NCBI GenBank assembly: GCA_037962975.1
Contig: CM075675.1
Span: 102,973,718 to 103,037,717, forward strand
Length of the DNA stretch: 64,000 nucleotides
Source of the DNA: Clitoria ternatea
Lineage: Eukaryota; Streptophyta; Magnoliopsida; Fabales; Fabaceae
Direction: 5' to 3'
In this document: positions 36,721 through 49,788 of the stretch, one piece after another
How positions within the stretch are numbered: position 1 is the first letter of the stretch
How the letters are laid out: each line of letters starts with the position of its first letter
Made by a program: the position numbers and the translations under genes
Notes under the pieces: generated by a model
The model's input: the letters and a program-made list of their open reading frames with translations, nothing else
Told to the model about the DNA's origin: nothing
Databases searched by the model: none

Positions 36721-37565
36721 AACTTAAAATAATATTATTTCTAGTATAATAACAGATTTCTAAAAACGATATAAAAATAACCCTAAAAAATATAAAAGAG
36801 AAGTATTCTTACCTTAGGATTTTGGCAGAACCTTCTCTCCAAAAACTTTTCTTCTCTCTCTCACTTCCACCACTATCTCACTAGCACTACTGTATTAAGA
36901 AAACTTAATCTGAAATTGTGAATTCTAAAGAAGAAATCCTTCGGTATTTATAGGAAAAAAATTTACTATGCATTCCATTATTTTAATATAAAAGTACTAT
37001 GTATTTTTGAATTTTTTATTCCAGGTTACTATGCATTCTTTGAAAATTTCGTACATGTACAGTGTTTTGCATAGTAACTGTCGGTAGAATTATTAAGCCA
37101 AATAGTAACCTTTCACTCAGTATATTTTAAATATTCAAAATGAGTCCTTTTTGAAATTTAGCGATATTATATCAGTCCTCACTAATTTTATACTAAGTAA
37201 TATAAAGTTGAAATTTTAAAAATCTAAAATTTTCTATTAATAAAAATTTATTGATACGTTTCTAATTTTTTAACGATTAGAAAAAATCAAGATTTTTCTC
37301 AAACCGATAATTTTTAGATAAGTCTACTTGAAACGGATTTTAGAAAATTTTCTTATAATTTAAATTCACTTTCTTATAAATATTTTTAATTTAAGTCACT
37401 TATATGAATTTAAAATTATTTAAAAAATATTATTTTTATTAAAAAATTCTAAAATTCCAAAAAATTCCAAAAAATCATAAATAATACGTAGATTAAAAAG
37501 TTTTAAAGAACCATAATTTAATTCCTTCAAAATTTTAATATAAAAATAAAAATAGGGGTGTTACA

Positions 37566-37585
37566 ACTCTACTTCCCTTAGAAAA
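37566..37585 (-). promoter_or_regulatory. Polypurine tract of the Tekay element
   Basis: Minus strand AAGGGAAGTAGAGT directly before the 3' LTR start TGTAACACCC; just upstream is TTTCGAGGACGAAAT, a sequence typical of this clade. Confidence 0.7.
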
Positions 37586-37609
37586 TTTCGTCCTCGAAAT
37601 TTACATTAA

Positions 37610-40600
37610 TCAGTAAAACAAATGAGGATGAGACTCTTTCATCTCAGTTTCTAGTTCCCATGTAGCATCTTCTCCTCTCGTTTCACTCCAAATAACCTTT
37701 ACAAGCGGAATTGTCTTGTCTCTTAATTGTTTTATTCTTCTGTCACTTATTCTAACAGGTGGTGCATCATATGCAATATCTTTAACTTGTATGACATCAG
37801 GTTCAATAACATGTGTAGGATCAGATATATACTTTCGCAAGTTTGACACATGAAAAACATTATGGATATTAGAAAGAAAAGGTGGTAATGCTATTTGGTA
37901 GGCAAGGGGACTAACTTTATGAATTATTTGGTATGGACCGATAAATCTAGGGGTTAGTTTTCGAGATTTCATTGCCCGACCGACCCCAGTCATAGGTGTG
38001 ACTTTCAAGAATACATGATCGCCTTCTTGAAATTCGAGCGGCTTTCTTCTTTTGTCATAATAACTTTTCTGCCTGCTCTGTGTTACCTTCATCTTTTCCT
38101 GAACTATTTTGATTTTATCCGTGGTTTGTTGTACCAACTCTGGTCCTAGCATCAAGTTTTCATCAGTCTCAAACCAACATAGCGGGGTCCTACATTTTCT
38201 TCCATATAATGCTTCAAAAGGTGCCATGCCAATGCTAGCATGGAAACTGTTGTTGTAGGTAAACTCCACATATGGTAAGAATGGATTCCAACTTCCTTTA
38301 TGCTCTAACACACAAGCTCGTAACAAGTCCTCTAGAGATTGGATTGTTCTTTCTGATTGTCCATCCGTCTGAGGATGATATGCTGAACTCAAATGCAGTC
38401 TTGTTCCCAAAGCCTTGTGCAAGCTCTTCCAGAATTGTGATGTAAAACGAGGGTCCTGATCAGAAATGATACTTGAAGGAATTCCATGCAATCTCACAAT
38501 CTCCTTGATGTATAATTTTGCCAGCTTCTCCATAGAGTAACGAATGTTGATGGGAATAAAGTGGGCAGACTTTGTTAGTCTATCAACTATTACCCATATC
38601 GAATCATGTCCTAATGGAGTTTTGGGTAAAGAAGTCACAAAATCCATGGTAATGCTATCCCATTTCCATTCTGGTATTTCCATTGATTGTAGCATTCCAG
38701 GGGGTTTTTGGTGTTCTACTTTAACCTTCTGGCAAATTAGACATGCAGCCACGTACTCTGCCACTTCTTTCTTCATTCCAGGCCACCAAAATAACTTCTT
38801 CAAATCTTGATACATTTTAGTAGCTCCGGGATGAATGCTCATATAACTTTTATGACCTTCTTCCAGAATTGCTTTCCTCAACTCCTCTTGATTAGGGATA
38901 CACACTCGATCCTTATACCTTAGCAATTGGTCACTTCTTACATTGAACTCGACTTCTTTTCCTTGTTTCAAGAGTTCTTTCTTCTCTTGCAGGAATTCAT
39001 CCTCTCTTTGAGCCTCTAAAACTTGTCTCAGGAATTCACTTGTCACTTGTAACGCTCCTAATCTGTAGCTGTTAGCATTAACCTTTACTGCTAGGTTAAG
39101 ATCTCTGAAGTTCTCTATTAATTCCAACTCTTTAATCATCATTGTGGATGCATGTAGAGACTTTCGACTTAAAGCATCAGCTACTACATTCGCTTTTCCA
39201 GGATGGTATTGCAACTCAAAGTCGTAGTCCTTTAAGAACTCCATCCATCTCCGTTGCCTCATGTTTAACTCCTTTTGATCGAATAAATACTTGAGACTCT
39301 TATGATCGCTAAACACATCGAATGTTGCACCGTATAGATAATGCCTCCAAATCTTTAAGGCAAAAACTACAACGGCTAACTCTAAGTCATGGGTAGGGTA
39401 GTTAATCTCATGTTGCCTTAATTGACGCGACGCATAGGCTACAACCTTCTTGTCTTGCATGAGTACACTTCCTAGTCCTTGTTTAGACGCATCACAGTAA
39501 ACTTCAAAACTTCGATGTGGATCGGGGAGTACTAACACTGGCGCAGAAGTAAGTCGATCTTTCAGCTCTTGGAAACTATTCTCGCATTGTGTCGTCCACA
39601 CAAAAGGTTGTCCTTTCCGTGTTAACTTGGTCAATGGGTATCCTAGCTTTGAAAATCCTTCAATGAATCTCCTATAGTATCCAGCCAAGCCCAAGAAACT
39701 TCTAATCTCAGTGATCGTGGTTGGTCTCTCCTATTTTAAAACTGCTTCCACCTTGGAAGGGTCTACAGCTATTCCTCCTTGATTAATTACATGTCCTAAA
39801 AAGTTTACTTCTTCCAACCAGAATTCACATTTCGACAACTTTGCATACAGTTGTTTCTTTTTCAGGATTTCCAACACAACCTTCAAGTGTTCAACATGTT
39901 CTTCTCTGCTTTTAGAGTACACTAATATATCATCAATGAACACCACTACAAATTTATCTAGATATGGATGAAAAATCCTATTCATGTAATCCATGAATAC
40001 GGCTGGTGCATTAGTTACACCAAAAGGCATTACTAGATATTCGTAATGGCCATAGCGTGTTCTAAAAGCAGTTTTCGATACATCTTCTTTCTTCACCCTT
40101 ATTTGATGGTATCCAGACCTCAAATCAATTTTGGAGAACACCGTGGCACCACACAGCTGATCCATCAAGTCGTCAATCCTTGGTAGAGGATATCTGTTCT
40201 TGATTGTCACCTTGTTCAGTTATCAATAATCTACACACAACCTCATGCTACCATCCTTCTTCTTAACCAACAACACTGGTGCACCCCAGGGGGATACACT
40301 GGGTCGTATAAACTGCTTCTCTATCATCTCTTCAAGTTGTTTCTTCAACTCTGCTAATTCTAGAGGTGACATTCGGTATGGTGCAATTGAAATGGGTCCA
40401 ACTCCAGGTACTAGATCAATGGAAAATTCCACATCTCTTTCTGGGGGTAAACCAGAGATATCTTCAGGAAAAACGTCAGGAAATTCACACACAACCGGCA
40501 GATTTTTGATTTTTGATTCTTGCTCTCCTTTCGTTGAAAGCAATAGCATGAATCCTTGAGCCTCTCCTTTTAAAGAGGCACTCACTTGGTTGGTGGTTAG

Positions 40601-42020
40601 AAATCTCGAATCCTCAGGATTCAAATTCACTGGTTCTTTAAACATTATGGTTTTATTATGACAATCTATTAGAACATGATTGTCAGACAACCAATCTAGC
40701 CCAATAATAACTTCTAAGCCAGAAAAGGGGTAAACAGAAAAGATTAGCCTTAAAGTCCCTACCATCTATGACAATAGGGCATTTCCAACAAGCTTTAGAA
40801 GTGACAATGGGATTGTTTCCAGGAGTATGTACAGATAAGTCAAATGGAAGTTCTATCACAGGTAATTTTAGTTTTTCTACACAGTCATTGGCAATAAAGG
40901 AATGTGATGCACCTGAGTCATACATAACAGTTAAAGAAATCTTATTAATGATACACTTACCTTCTACCATGGAATCAGCATGAGATGCTTCTTCTCCAGT
41001 GATTGCAAAAACCTTTCCTTTTGCTTTTGGCCTTCCGACTGCACTGTGCGCGCCTCCTTGAGTATTTATGCTTGTACTTGCACCTTCAGGGTTTTCTCTC
41101 TTCATCTCTGGGCAATCCTTGATGTGATGACCTGGTTTGTTACACTTAAAGCAAACATAAGTGTTTTTAGGACAATCCCTTTTCAAATGGGGTCCTCCAC
41201 AGATAAAACATTTAAAATTTGGTGCAGATGTTGGGTAATAGCTTCCAGTTGAAGCTTGGGGTCTGTTAGGAACAGATGCTGCTCCAAACCGGTGAAATGG
41301 TGCTTGGTAAGGCTTATTCCTTCTGAAATCTCTTCTTTGGTGATGGTGAGGTCCTCCACTTCTTATTTCTCCTGCCTTGTGAATGGGCTCACGACTTTTG
41401 GTCATTCTATCCTTATGGTCTTCTTCAAAGATCCTGCAGCGATTTACCAATACAGAAAATTCACGGATTTCCTGCATTCGTATAGCTTCCTTAATTTCTG
41501 GCCGCAGTCCATTTACAAACTTTGCACACCGATCTCTTTCATTAGTAGCATCATTATAATGAGAATGAAAACGAGATAGCTCTTCAAACCTGGATGCGTA
41601 CTCTCCAACGGTCATATTTCCTTGGGTCAGCGACAGGAATTCAAATTGTCTTTTCTCTTTAACATCAGCTGGAAAGTATTTTTCAAGAAACATATCCTTG
41701 AAATAGTCCCAAGTGATCTCCACGTCGTTGACTTCGAATTGTTTACGCATGCTATCCCACCAATGTTCGGCATCCTCAGATAAGGCATAAGTAGTGAAGA
41801 CTACCTTATCAGCTTCATTACATTGCAATGCTAGAAAGATCTTCTCTATCTCTTGAATCCAGATTTGTGCTCCATCAGGGTTATATCCTCCCTTGAAACG
41901 AGGTGGATTGCGCTTTTCGAATAGGTCCAGCCTTCTCAAAGCATCGTTACCTTGACCTTCACGTGCTCCCATTGCATTAATTAAGCGTTCTACAACTCCA
42001 GCAAGATCGTTTCCAGCCAT
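37610..42020 (-). pseudogene. Tekay gag-pol, frameshifted and with three stops
   Basis: Open pieces: 42020-40683, 40765-40223, 40210-39731 and 39694-37610. Gag carries two zinc knuckles (C271-C283, CX2CX3HX4C; C290-C303, CX2CX4HX4C) and the protease has YDSGAS with D368. A one-base frameshift near 40740 moves the reading to the frame used by all later pieces. In RT, adjacent TGA and TAA follow LCVDY (40220-40225), both explained by C-to-T changes, and a TAG at 39731 precedes the connection region. The last piece has RNase H (YCDASKQG), integrase (zinc finger, MDFVTSLP, SDQDPRF, HPQTDGQSE), a GPY/F module, and a chromodomain-like tail ending TWELETEMKESHPHLF. RT YIDDI is at about 39940. The element cannot make its own polyprotein. 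Confidence 0.93.
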
Positions 42021-42150
42021 TAGTTTCCTGTTTCACAGTAACTGAGATTTGTCACATCAATCACAGTTACTACCAAGTCAGATATTCTACCTATACAGAG
42101 TTTACAGACAAAGCAAGATAGACCTTTTCCCCAAGCCTGTTGGATTAACT

Positions 42151-42162
42151 GCTCTGATACCA
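42151..42162 (-). promoter_or_regulatory. Primer-binding site of the Tekay element
   Basis: Minus strand TGGTATCAGAGC, three bases after the 5' LTR: the classic initiator-methionine tRNA site. Confidence 0.9.
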
Positions 42163-42165
42163 CTT

Positions 42166-45100
42166 TGTAACACCCTCTGTTACACCTTAATAAATTCTAG
42201 AAAAATTCGTAATTTTTTTTAAAGATATGATTGTTAAAAAGAAACTATCGGAATAAATTATATACATTATTGCTGAAATACCTCATAAATATTATTAAAA
42301 CTTTATAAAGTAATTTTACATTCATCCAACGGAAATAAATATTAAACATTATAAGAAAGAGAGGAAACTCCATGGCCCAGAAGCAGTTACTTATTAACAT
42401 TATTTATTCATTGGACCACGGTATTCATACCGAGCTCCCTTTCTAGAACGTGCTATAGTTACTGCTGATATTCTTCGATCCTTCCCTCTGAACTATCAAT
42501 TTAGAATATATGAAACAAAAACACGGAGAAAGGAGTGAGAAACAGAATATAATATTTCCGAATAAGACATAAGCAACAAAGGGTTTTCACAACCAATACA
42601 TAATAATATCAATCACAATCACATACACAATCAATTATGAATGCATGAATGTTATGCAATATCTTCATCATAACTTACCTATATATGTGGGCCCTTAAAT
42701 TTTAATTTGCACTGGGCCAACCAGGAGTTTACACTGTTCCATAAGTCCGGATAATAATAATATGAACAGCTCAACTGGTATGGAAACACTTAGAGACTAG
42801 TCAGATTGAGAAAGTTTTTATTGTGAAAGTACCCGACACTAGGGAGCTACCCCAGGTCCCCTGAAGCACCCTTTCACACCCTCTCATCCCAAGGCTCGTA
42901 ATTAAGCCTCCTCTAATGTATCCTCGGTTTCTATAATCCGTCCCTAGACAATATTATTTCATTTCACTTTAATGATTCATGATGCATGAACTACTCGCGT
43001 ATTGAGTTGGTTAAGGCTTTTAGAAACTCAATTATTAAATCCCTTAAAGGTTTACAACATTATTTCAATAAACTGTACATTTTCTCTAAATTTCTGTCCC
43101 ACAGAAATAAATTTGGTACAGTTTTCGAATCTCACTGAAATTGAGTTTCTAAGCCTTAAATATCTAAAAACTTTATCATATAAAACTTTACATAATCTTT
43201 CTCAAATTAAATCTTAACAAAATCAAATTTAGGAATCTCAATTATTTCCAAATATATTTAGTTATTAAGTTGGAAAAAATAAAATAATTTTCTTTCAAAA
43301 AATTTTGTTTTATTAAAAGAGAATAATTATTAACCAAAAATACTTAAAATTACAAAATTTTTCTTTAACTCAAGATTTAATTAAATAAATTCTCATAAAA
43401 TATTTTCTTTCTAATATAAATACTAATTTTTTTATTCTAAATATTGAAAATAAAGTTAATAAAAATAATTTCTAAGAAGAGATAAAAGATAATAAAATTT
43501 AAAGAGTAAGGTAAGAAATTCTTACTGAATTTTAGCTTTCCGTCATGCTCGCTATATGCTCAAACTCCACATTACAATATCATCAATCAAAATCAAACAA
43601 TATCAATCATAACTAAATATCATCAATCAATCAATCATAATCAAATCATAATCAAATCAATTAAATATCATTAATACATATCATAATACAAAATTTAATA
43701 ATTATTAATATAGTCAATTTTAGTCCTTTTGGTCAATTCCTCGCATAGGTATATGTAAGTCCATATAATCCAGTCCTTGCATAGGTATAGTTCAGTCCAT
43801 ATGGGTCATAATGGTCCAAGTCCTTGCATAGGTATAGTCCAGTCCATATAGGTCATAATGGTCCAAGTCTTTGCATAGGTATGTTAGAGTTAGTTAAACT
43901 AGATATTTAATTTAAAATTTATTAAAAATTTTAAGTTAAAAAGTTAATATTTTAAAATAATAATATTATTAAATTTAAAAGGAGTAGGGGACTCCTCCCA
44001 TTATTCTTATGTCTTTTCATATTATACTTCTTATCTCACTCCCCCTTACCTTGAGTCGTTACCAAAAAAAGATTTGCTTTGCGCCTCCGATTTCTAGAAA
44101 TATTAATATCAATCTTATTTCAGTATAAGCATAAGACGAAGATTAAGATTACTACTTAAAACAGAAATGGTAAATTCTGAATAGTAAGTAGTGAATAATG
44201 AATAGTGAATAGTAAATAGTGAATAGTAACAGTAAATAGTAAAACGTGAATAGTAACGGTAAATAGTAAATCGTGAATAGTAACAGTAAATAGTAAATCG
44301 TGAATAGTAACGGTAAATAGTAACAATAAATAGTAATTTACTATTTGAATAGTAATTTACTATTGAAATAGTAATTTACTGTTGAAATAGTATTTTACTA
44401 TGCAGAATAGTAACTTAAAATAATATTATTTCTAGTATAATAACAGATTTCTAAAAACGATATAAAAATAACCCTAAAAAATATAAAAGAGAAGTATTCT
44501 TACCTTAGGATTTTGGCAGAACCTTCTCTCCAAAAACTTTTCTTCTCTCTCTCACTTCCACCACTATCTCACTAGCACTACTGTATTAAGAAAACTTAAT
44601 CTGAAATTGTGAATTCTAAAGAAGAAATCCTTCGGTATTTATAGGAAAAAAATTTACTATGCATTCCATTATTTTAATATAAAAGTACTATGTATTTTTG
44701 AATTTTTTATTCCAGGTTACTATGCATTCTTTGAAAATTTCGTACATGTACAGTGTTTTGCATAGTAACTGTCGGTAGAATTATTAAGCCAAATAGTAAC
44801 CTTTCACTCAGTATATTTTAAATATTCAAAATGAGTCCTTTTTGAAATTTAGCGATATTATATCAGTCCTCACTAATTTTATACTAAGTAATATAAAGTT
44901 GAAATTTTAAAAATCTAAAATTTTCTATTAATAAAAATTTATTGATACGTTTCTAATTTTTTAACGATTAGAAAAAATCAAGATTTTTCTCAAACCGATA
45001 ATTTTTAGATAAGTCTACTTGAAACGGATTTTAGAAAATTTTCTTATAATTTAAATTCACTTTCTTATAAATATTTTTAATTTAAGTCACTTATATGAAT

Positions 45101-45256
45101 TTAAAATTATTTAAAAAATATTATTTTTATTAAAAAATTCCAAAATTCCAAAAAATTCTAAAAAATCATAAATAATACGTAGATTAAAAAGTTTTAAAGA
45201 ACCATAATTTAATTCTTTCAAAATTTTAATATAAAAATAAAAATAGGGGTGTTACA
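42166..45256 (-). repeat. Tekay 5' LTR
   Basis: 3,091 bp, TGTAACACCC...GGTGTTACA. Intact partner of the split 3' LTR. Very AT-rich outside the terminal kilobase. Confidence 0.95.
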
Positions 45257-46025
45257 ATAGTACCCAAGTCAAAGACATGAAATCTATCCATCTCCTTTAA
45301 GAGATCATTGTCTTTGACTAAGCTTTCAAACTTAGTATGTATGTTACTTCTCTTACATCATTTACTTGTACTAAGTTTTATGGAAAGAAAAACCTTTCTT
45401 TATCTGTGTAAGTCTATTGACCAGACTCATCATTTAGCTCAACTAAGTCAGAAGGCTTATTAATCTTCCTGTTCTAATTCTTTTAACTTTTTGTAAGTAT
45501 AGGTCTGGTAGACCTGTTGGGAAAAAGTATTGGCCTGAAAAGGCTTTGGAAAGAATACTTGGGTTTAAGCCAGAAGTGGCTTGTGAAAGAGTACTTGGGT
45601 CTTCCCCAAGAATGGGTGCTGTAAAAGAATACTCTATTTGAGCCAAGAGTGGCTGGTGTCAAGAATACTCAAAGGCACATGAGGTGCTTAAGCCAGGAGT
45701 GACTGGATTCAAGAATACTCAAATGCACGGTCTGTGCATCTTATGTAAAAAGAACAATTTTACATAGTGGAAAAATACTTTAAGTCTGAAGGTATTGGAA
45801 GTAGCTTCTGTGTTTGAAGTGAACCAGTATAAATCTTCTGTGTGTTGTTTCCTTCCTTATCTCTACAAAAGTCTGATGCTTTTACGTCCATCTTCTTTGA
45901 ATTGCAAAAGTCTATTCCGCTGTGCAAAAGAGCTTAAAATGATTGTATATCATTTTTGGTTTGAAAAAGTGAACAAACTTATTCAACTCCCCTTTTCTAA
46001 GTCTGTTCTCCAAACTAACACCTTT

Positions 46026-48839
46026 TAAGGCCTCTAGTCTGAATGGGTTCTAAGTTATTTTCTTTAAATAATACTGGCATGTTATAGGAGATAATGTCTT
46101 AGACTTGGTTTAGAATACTTTTGACTGTAGCTGCTTTAATCCAAGTTTATCTGAGATGCTTGTTACCTCATCCAGGAAGTGGGTTGTCCTTCAAGTTTCA
46201 AAGACTTTTGTCTAATTAGCCTTTGCAATGTCATTTATACAATTATTACTAAGTTTATTATCGGCAGGCTAACACCTTATTTGGATTAAATTATTAGCCC
46301 CTTCCAAAGTAGTTTCATCCCTAGTAGGGGTACTGTGGACAATGTTATTATTCTTTAAGAGGTCCTCCACCACATGCACTGGAATAATAAAAAATTGGGT
46401 AATGTTGTCTTCCAACTTGATTTGGAGAAAGCGTATGATAAGTCTGTTGGGACTTTCTAAGACAATGCTTGAGGGATTTTATTTTTCCCTTGAAAATTAC
46501 TGATTTCATTATGTTTTCTGCTACTTCCTCCTCATTAACAATTCTATGGAATAGAATGAAACCCCCTACCTTTACCCCATCTAAGGGCCTTAGGAAAAGG
46601 GATCCTCTCTCCCTCTATCTATTTGTCATCTATATGGAGCGCCTATCATTAATGATCTCTAAAAAAGTCCCAAATAATAATTAGGCTTCAATTACTTTGA
46701 AAAGTCATGGCCCTCACTTATCCCATTTATTTTTATGTCGTTGATGTCCTTCTTTTCTCTAAAGTAAAGGGATCAAAAGTTAGGCACATGCTTCATGTGA
46801 CCAATGAGTTTTTCCAAATGTCAAGTTTAAAAACCAATAATGATAAATCTAGAGTGGTTTGTTCTAAAGGGGTGAGAAATAGAAGCAAGGGAAAGCTTGT
46901 TAGTATCTCCTCTGTTCGTTGTACTTTTTGGGTTGAGAAATACTTGGGTCTTGGATAAATTTACTTCCCAGTTTGTAGGGTGGAAGGGTAGGCTTCTTAA
47001 CAAAGCAGTACATACAACTTTATTCAAATCTGTACTTTCATCTCTCTGTGTGTATACTATGTAATTAAACTTGTTTTTCACCCACAACATTTGTTCTAAA
47101 TTGGACTCATTGATGAGTAAATTTATCTGTAAGGAAAATCAAAATAAGGGTGTTCATCTAGTAAGTTAGAATTGTATGGCTAGGCCCAAATGCCAAGGTG
47201 GGCTTAGATTACAATCTATGAGTCTTGTAAACTACAACATGCTTAGAAAGCTTGTGTTGGGGGCTAATGCATGATTCTGGAAAACTTTAGGTCTAGCTTA
47301 TTTCCTTTTGTTACAATTACCAAGTTGGGCTCCATTTGATCCAAAGTCCCATGGATTCCAAAATCTAACACGTTATTTGTGTGGCTCACAACTGCCTTCG
47401 AGATGGTTTCATCTTTAGACCTAGAAATGGGGTTTCTTCTCTTTGGTTCTTTAATTGGAGCAATACAGGGCCAATTTTTGAGAAAATACCTTATGTGGAT
47501 TTACGTGACAAGGACTTTCTCTAAATCAAGTTTAAGGGGAGAGATTTGGGATCTAGACCTCCTTTATATGATGCTTCCTTAGGATGTTCACCATTAGATA
47601 GAATCCTTCTCTTTGGATTTTCATTTGAATATGGTTGATACCATTATCTTGAAATTTAGTCTAATTGGGTGTTTTCTCCTGCTTCGACGTATAAATTCAT
47701 GCTAGCCTATTCAAGTAGCAGTCAGAGCTTGGACCACAATGAGAACTTCAGTTGGATATGGAAATTCAAACTCCCTAAGAGAATTCTTTTCTTCATTTGG
47801 AAGATCTGAAGCAATGTGTTCCCTATGAAGATGGAACTTCATCTTCGTTCGATCTCCACAAATGACGGGTGTGGTCTGTGTGCCACTTCCTAAAATCTTT
47901 GGCCTATGTGTTTCGGGATTGCTCGGTTGCCTAGGTTTGGTAGTTGATACATTTTTATTCAACTGGGTTTGTTTTTTTGCATTTTGATTTTTGAGAATGG
48001 TTTAAAGTTCAAGTGGACCAGCACAAGATCAAATTCTTAGCTACTATTTGGTGGCTAGGCAAGGTAAGGTGTTTGAGGTTGTGTTTGGTTTTCCAACCCT
48101 AAAAATAGATCTTACGATCAACATTGTCCCGAACGGTGTAGATTTTTTTAATTTTCCTAACTTTGTTTCCTCAACTGTAAACTAAACATACCCTAAATTT
48201 ATTCTCCAATGAAATTCTATCTCCAGAAGCTATTGTCTAGAAAACCCTTTCCTTTTTGCTTGAAGTTAATTTTGCTAACCTATGTATTCCTTGTTGCTTA
48301 TAAATTCTCCGTATTTGGTCTCTTGGCAATGTCCTACTAATGGAAGTGTGGCCCTGACGTTGATGGTACCTTTTTGGGCAACTCAGGAAGAGTTGTATTT
48401 AGGTGTTTAGTTAGAAACTACATGGACGGGTGGTTGGTGGGTCAGGCTGGGTTTATCCGTGTAACTGATAATTCTCAAGCTAAATTATAGGCTTTGTATC
48501 ACAACCTTGAGCTTGTTTGGAGGCTAAGACACATGCGAGTTAATGTGCATTTAGACTCAAAATATGTGATAGGTCTCATCCCCTCTGATCCGGGCCTTCA
48601 TAGAAACACGATTATCATCCAGAAGATTAGAGAGTGGCTTACTAAGTATTGAGATATATTTGTTTCTCATATCCTTAGAGAAGGGAATACTTGTGTTGAT
48701 TTTGTTGCTAAGTTAGGAGCATCACAAGATCTAACTTTAATTGGCTTTGAAAGTGTGTGAGGGGGTCCACTTTTGTTGGCTGATGTTACATGTGTGTCTT
48801 TTGTTAGAGTGTAATTTTTTTTTTACTGTATAAGAAAAA
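46026..48839 (+). pseudogene. LINE, 3' half, unit C
   Basis: Resumes the RT interrupted at 21542, with NVIYTIITKFI-type sequence near 46230, a LEKAYD equivalent near 46420, a MEKLSL-like zone near 46620, the zinc-finger and RNase H regions, and an A-rich end at 48834-48839. It aligns with 10768-13454 of unit B without large gaps. Frameshifts and stops are frequent. It ends tail to tail with gene C, as the other two units do with A and B. Confidence 0.85.
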
Positions 48840-49788
48840 CACATTTTTAAAATGCTTGAAAATAAATAATTTTAAATAATCTTTTAACTCAGTTAGTTAA
48901 ACTTGATGTAAAAGTTATATATTATTTTCAATTCCTATAGATAAAAAAACATATTTTTAAAATACTCAGAAAATAATTGATTTTAAATAACATTATACTA
49001 TTTTAATAATTTTTTATTATTTCAAAACCCATGTTTTGATTTTTTTTATTTAAGTCTGGACAAATGATGATCTAGCCCGCATGATCCAACACTAATTTTT
49101 GCCTGATTAATCAATTTTTAAATAATATTTATTCTATTAGTTTTGTGAGTTGTTCTGATTTATTGGTTGGTCCATTTCAAATTTTTCAGTCAGTGGTTAT
49201 TATTATTTTAACAAGTACATTTGCATCATTTGAAACAATTAAGACATGTTATTAGTATTCCTAAATGAGGATACTGATAAAAATTCTAAGGGTATATCAA
49301 AACTCCAAGAAACTCCCTGTCCTAGGTTCAATTAACTTTTTTTTTGCGATTTAACTTTTTGTTTTCCTCAACAATGCAAAGTTAAGAAGTATTGTTGAAA
49401 TGAGACACTTAAAAAAAATTGTCTCGAGCTATTTTTATATCTATGACGCTAGTGGTGGCATGTTAATGTGTTTTTCACTGACGTAACTAATGTTAATTTT
49501 GTGTTTTAGTCACAGATATAAGGTTATTGTTTGCGATGGAGACAATTTTACTATTATGAATTGGACTAGAAACCAAGATTTTGATGATAAGTTCAAGCCG
49601 TCAATTTTGTGACCTAATTATTTGATATGGTACATAATAAAATTGTTGCGTCAAATATATGAAAATTCATATTGAATCTTTATTTGTCATTGAAATTGAT
49701 ACAGGACAATTGAGCTGAAATATTGATCTTATGATGATGATTGCCTTAAATGTTTTTCATATATCATGGATAATCGAGTTAGTAATTA
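48840..49788. other. AT-rich 3' flank of gene C
   Basis: Equivalent of 1266-2213 and 13455-14426, more diverged. The polyadenylation signal of gene C (minus strand AATAAA) is at 49679-49684. Confidence 0.7.

Larger units (their letters stand above)
22649..37565 (-). repeat. Tekay 3' LTR, split into two blocks
   Basis: Blocks 22649-23669 (1,021 bp) and 35496-37565 (2,070 bp) total 3,091 bp, exactly the length of the intact 5' LTR at 42166-45256. The Tat element and one copy of AAAAC lie between them. Confidence 0.95.
22649..45256 (-). mobile_element. Tekay-type Ty3/gypsy chromovirus, carrying a nested Tat element
   Basis: Complete LTR retrotransposon on the minus strand with ATAGT duplications at 22644-22648 and 45257-45261. 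Removing the nested element and one AAAAC leaves about 10.8 kb. Order in its own sense: 5' LTR (42166-45256), tRNA-iMet PBS, gag-pol (42020-37610), PPT, 3' LTR (37565-22649, interrupted). Long 3.1-kb LTRs, TGTAACACCC ends and a chromodomain-like integrase tail fit the Tekay/Del clade. Coding is broken by one frameshift and three stops. By eye the LTRs differ at about 20-25 of 3,091 positions, nearly all transitions. Confidence 0.93.
21543..46020 (+). mobile_element. Copia solo LTR (SIRE/Maximus-like), split by the nest
   Basis: Two blocks, 21543-22648 and 45262-46020, together 1,865 bp, start TGTTAGAGTC and end CAAACTAACA (6-bp inverted ends). They are flanked by CCTTT duplications (21538-21542 and 46021-46025). 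Joining the flanks rebuilds the LINE frame as seen in unit B. No PBS, gag or pol remains, so this is a solo LTR. The size, and the CAACTCCCC stretch near the 3' end, point to the SIRE/Maximus group of Ty1/copia. Degenerate internal repeats (AAGAATACTC, AAGCCAGGAGTG) lie at 45540-45730. Confidence 0.78.
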
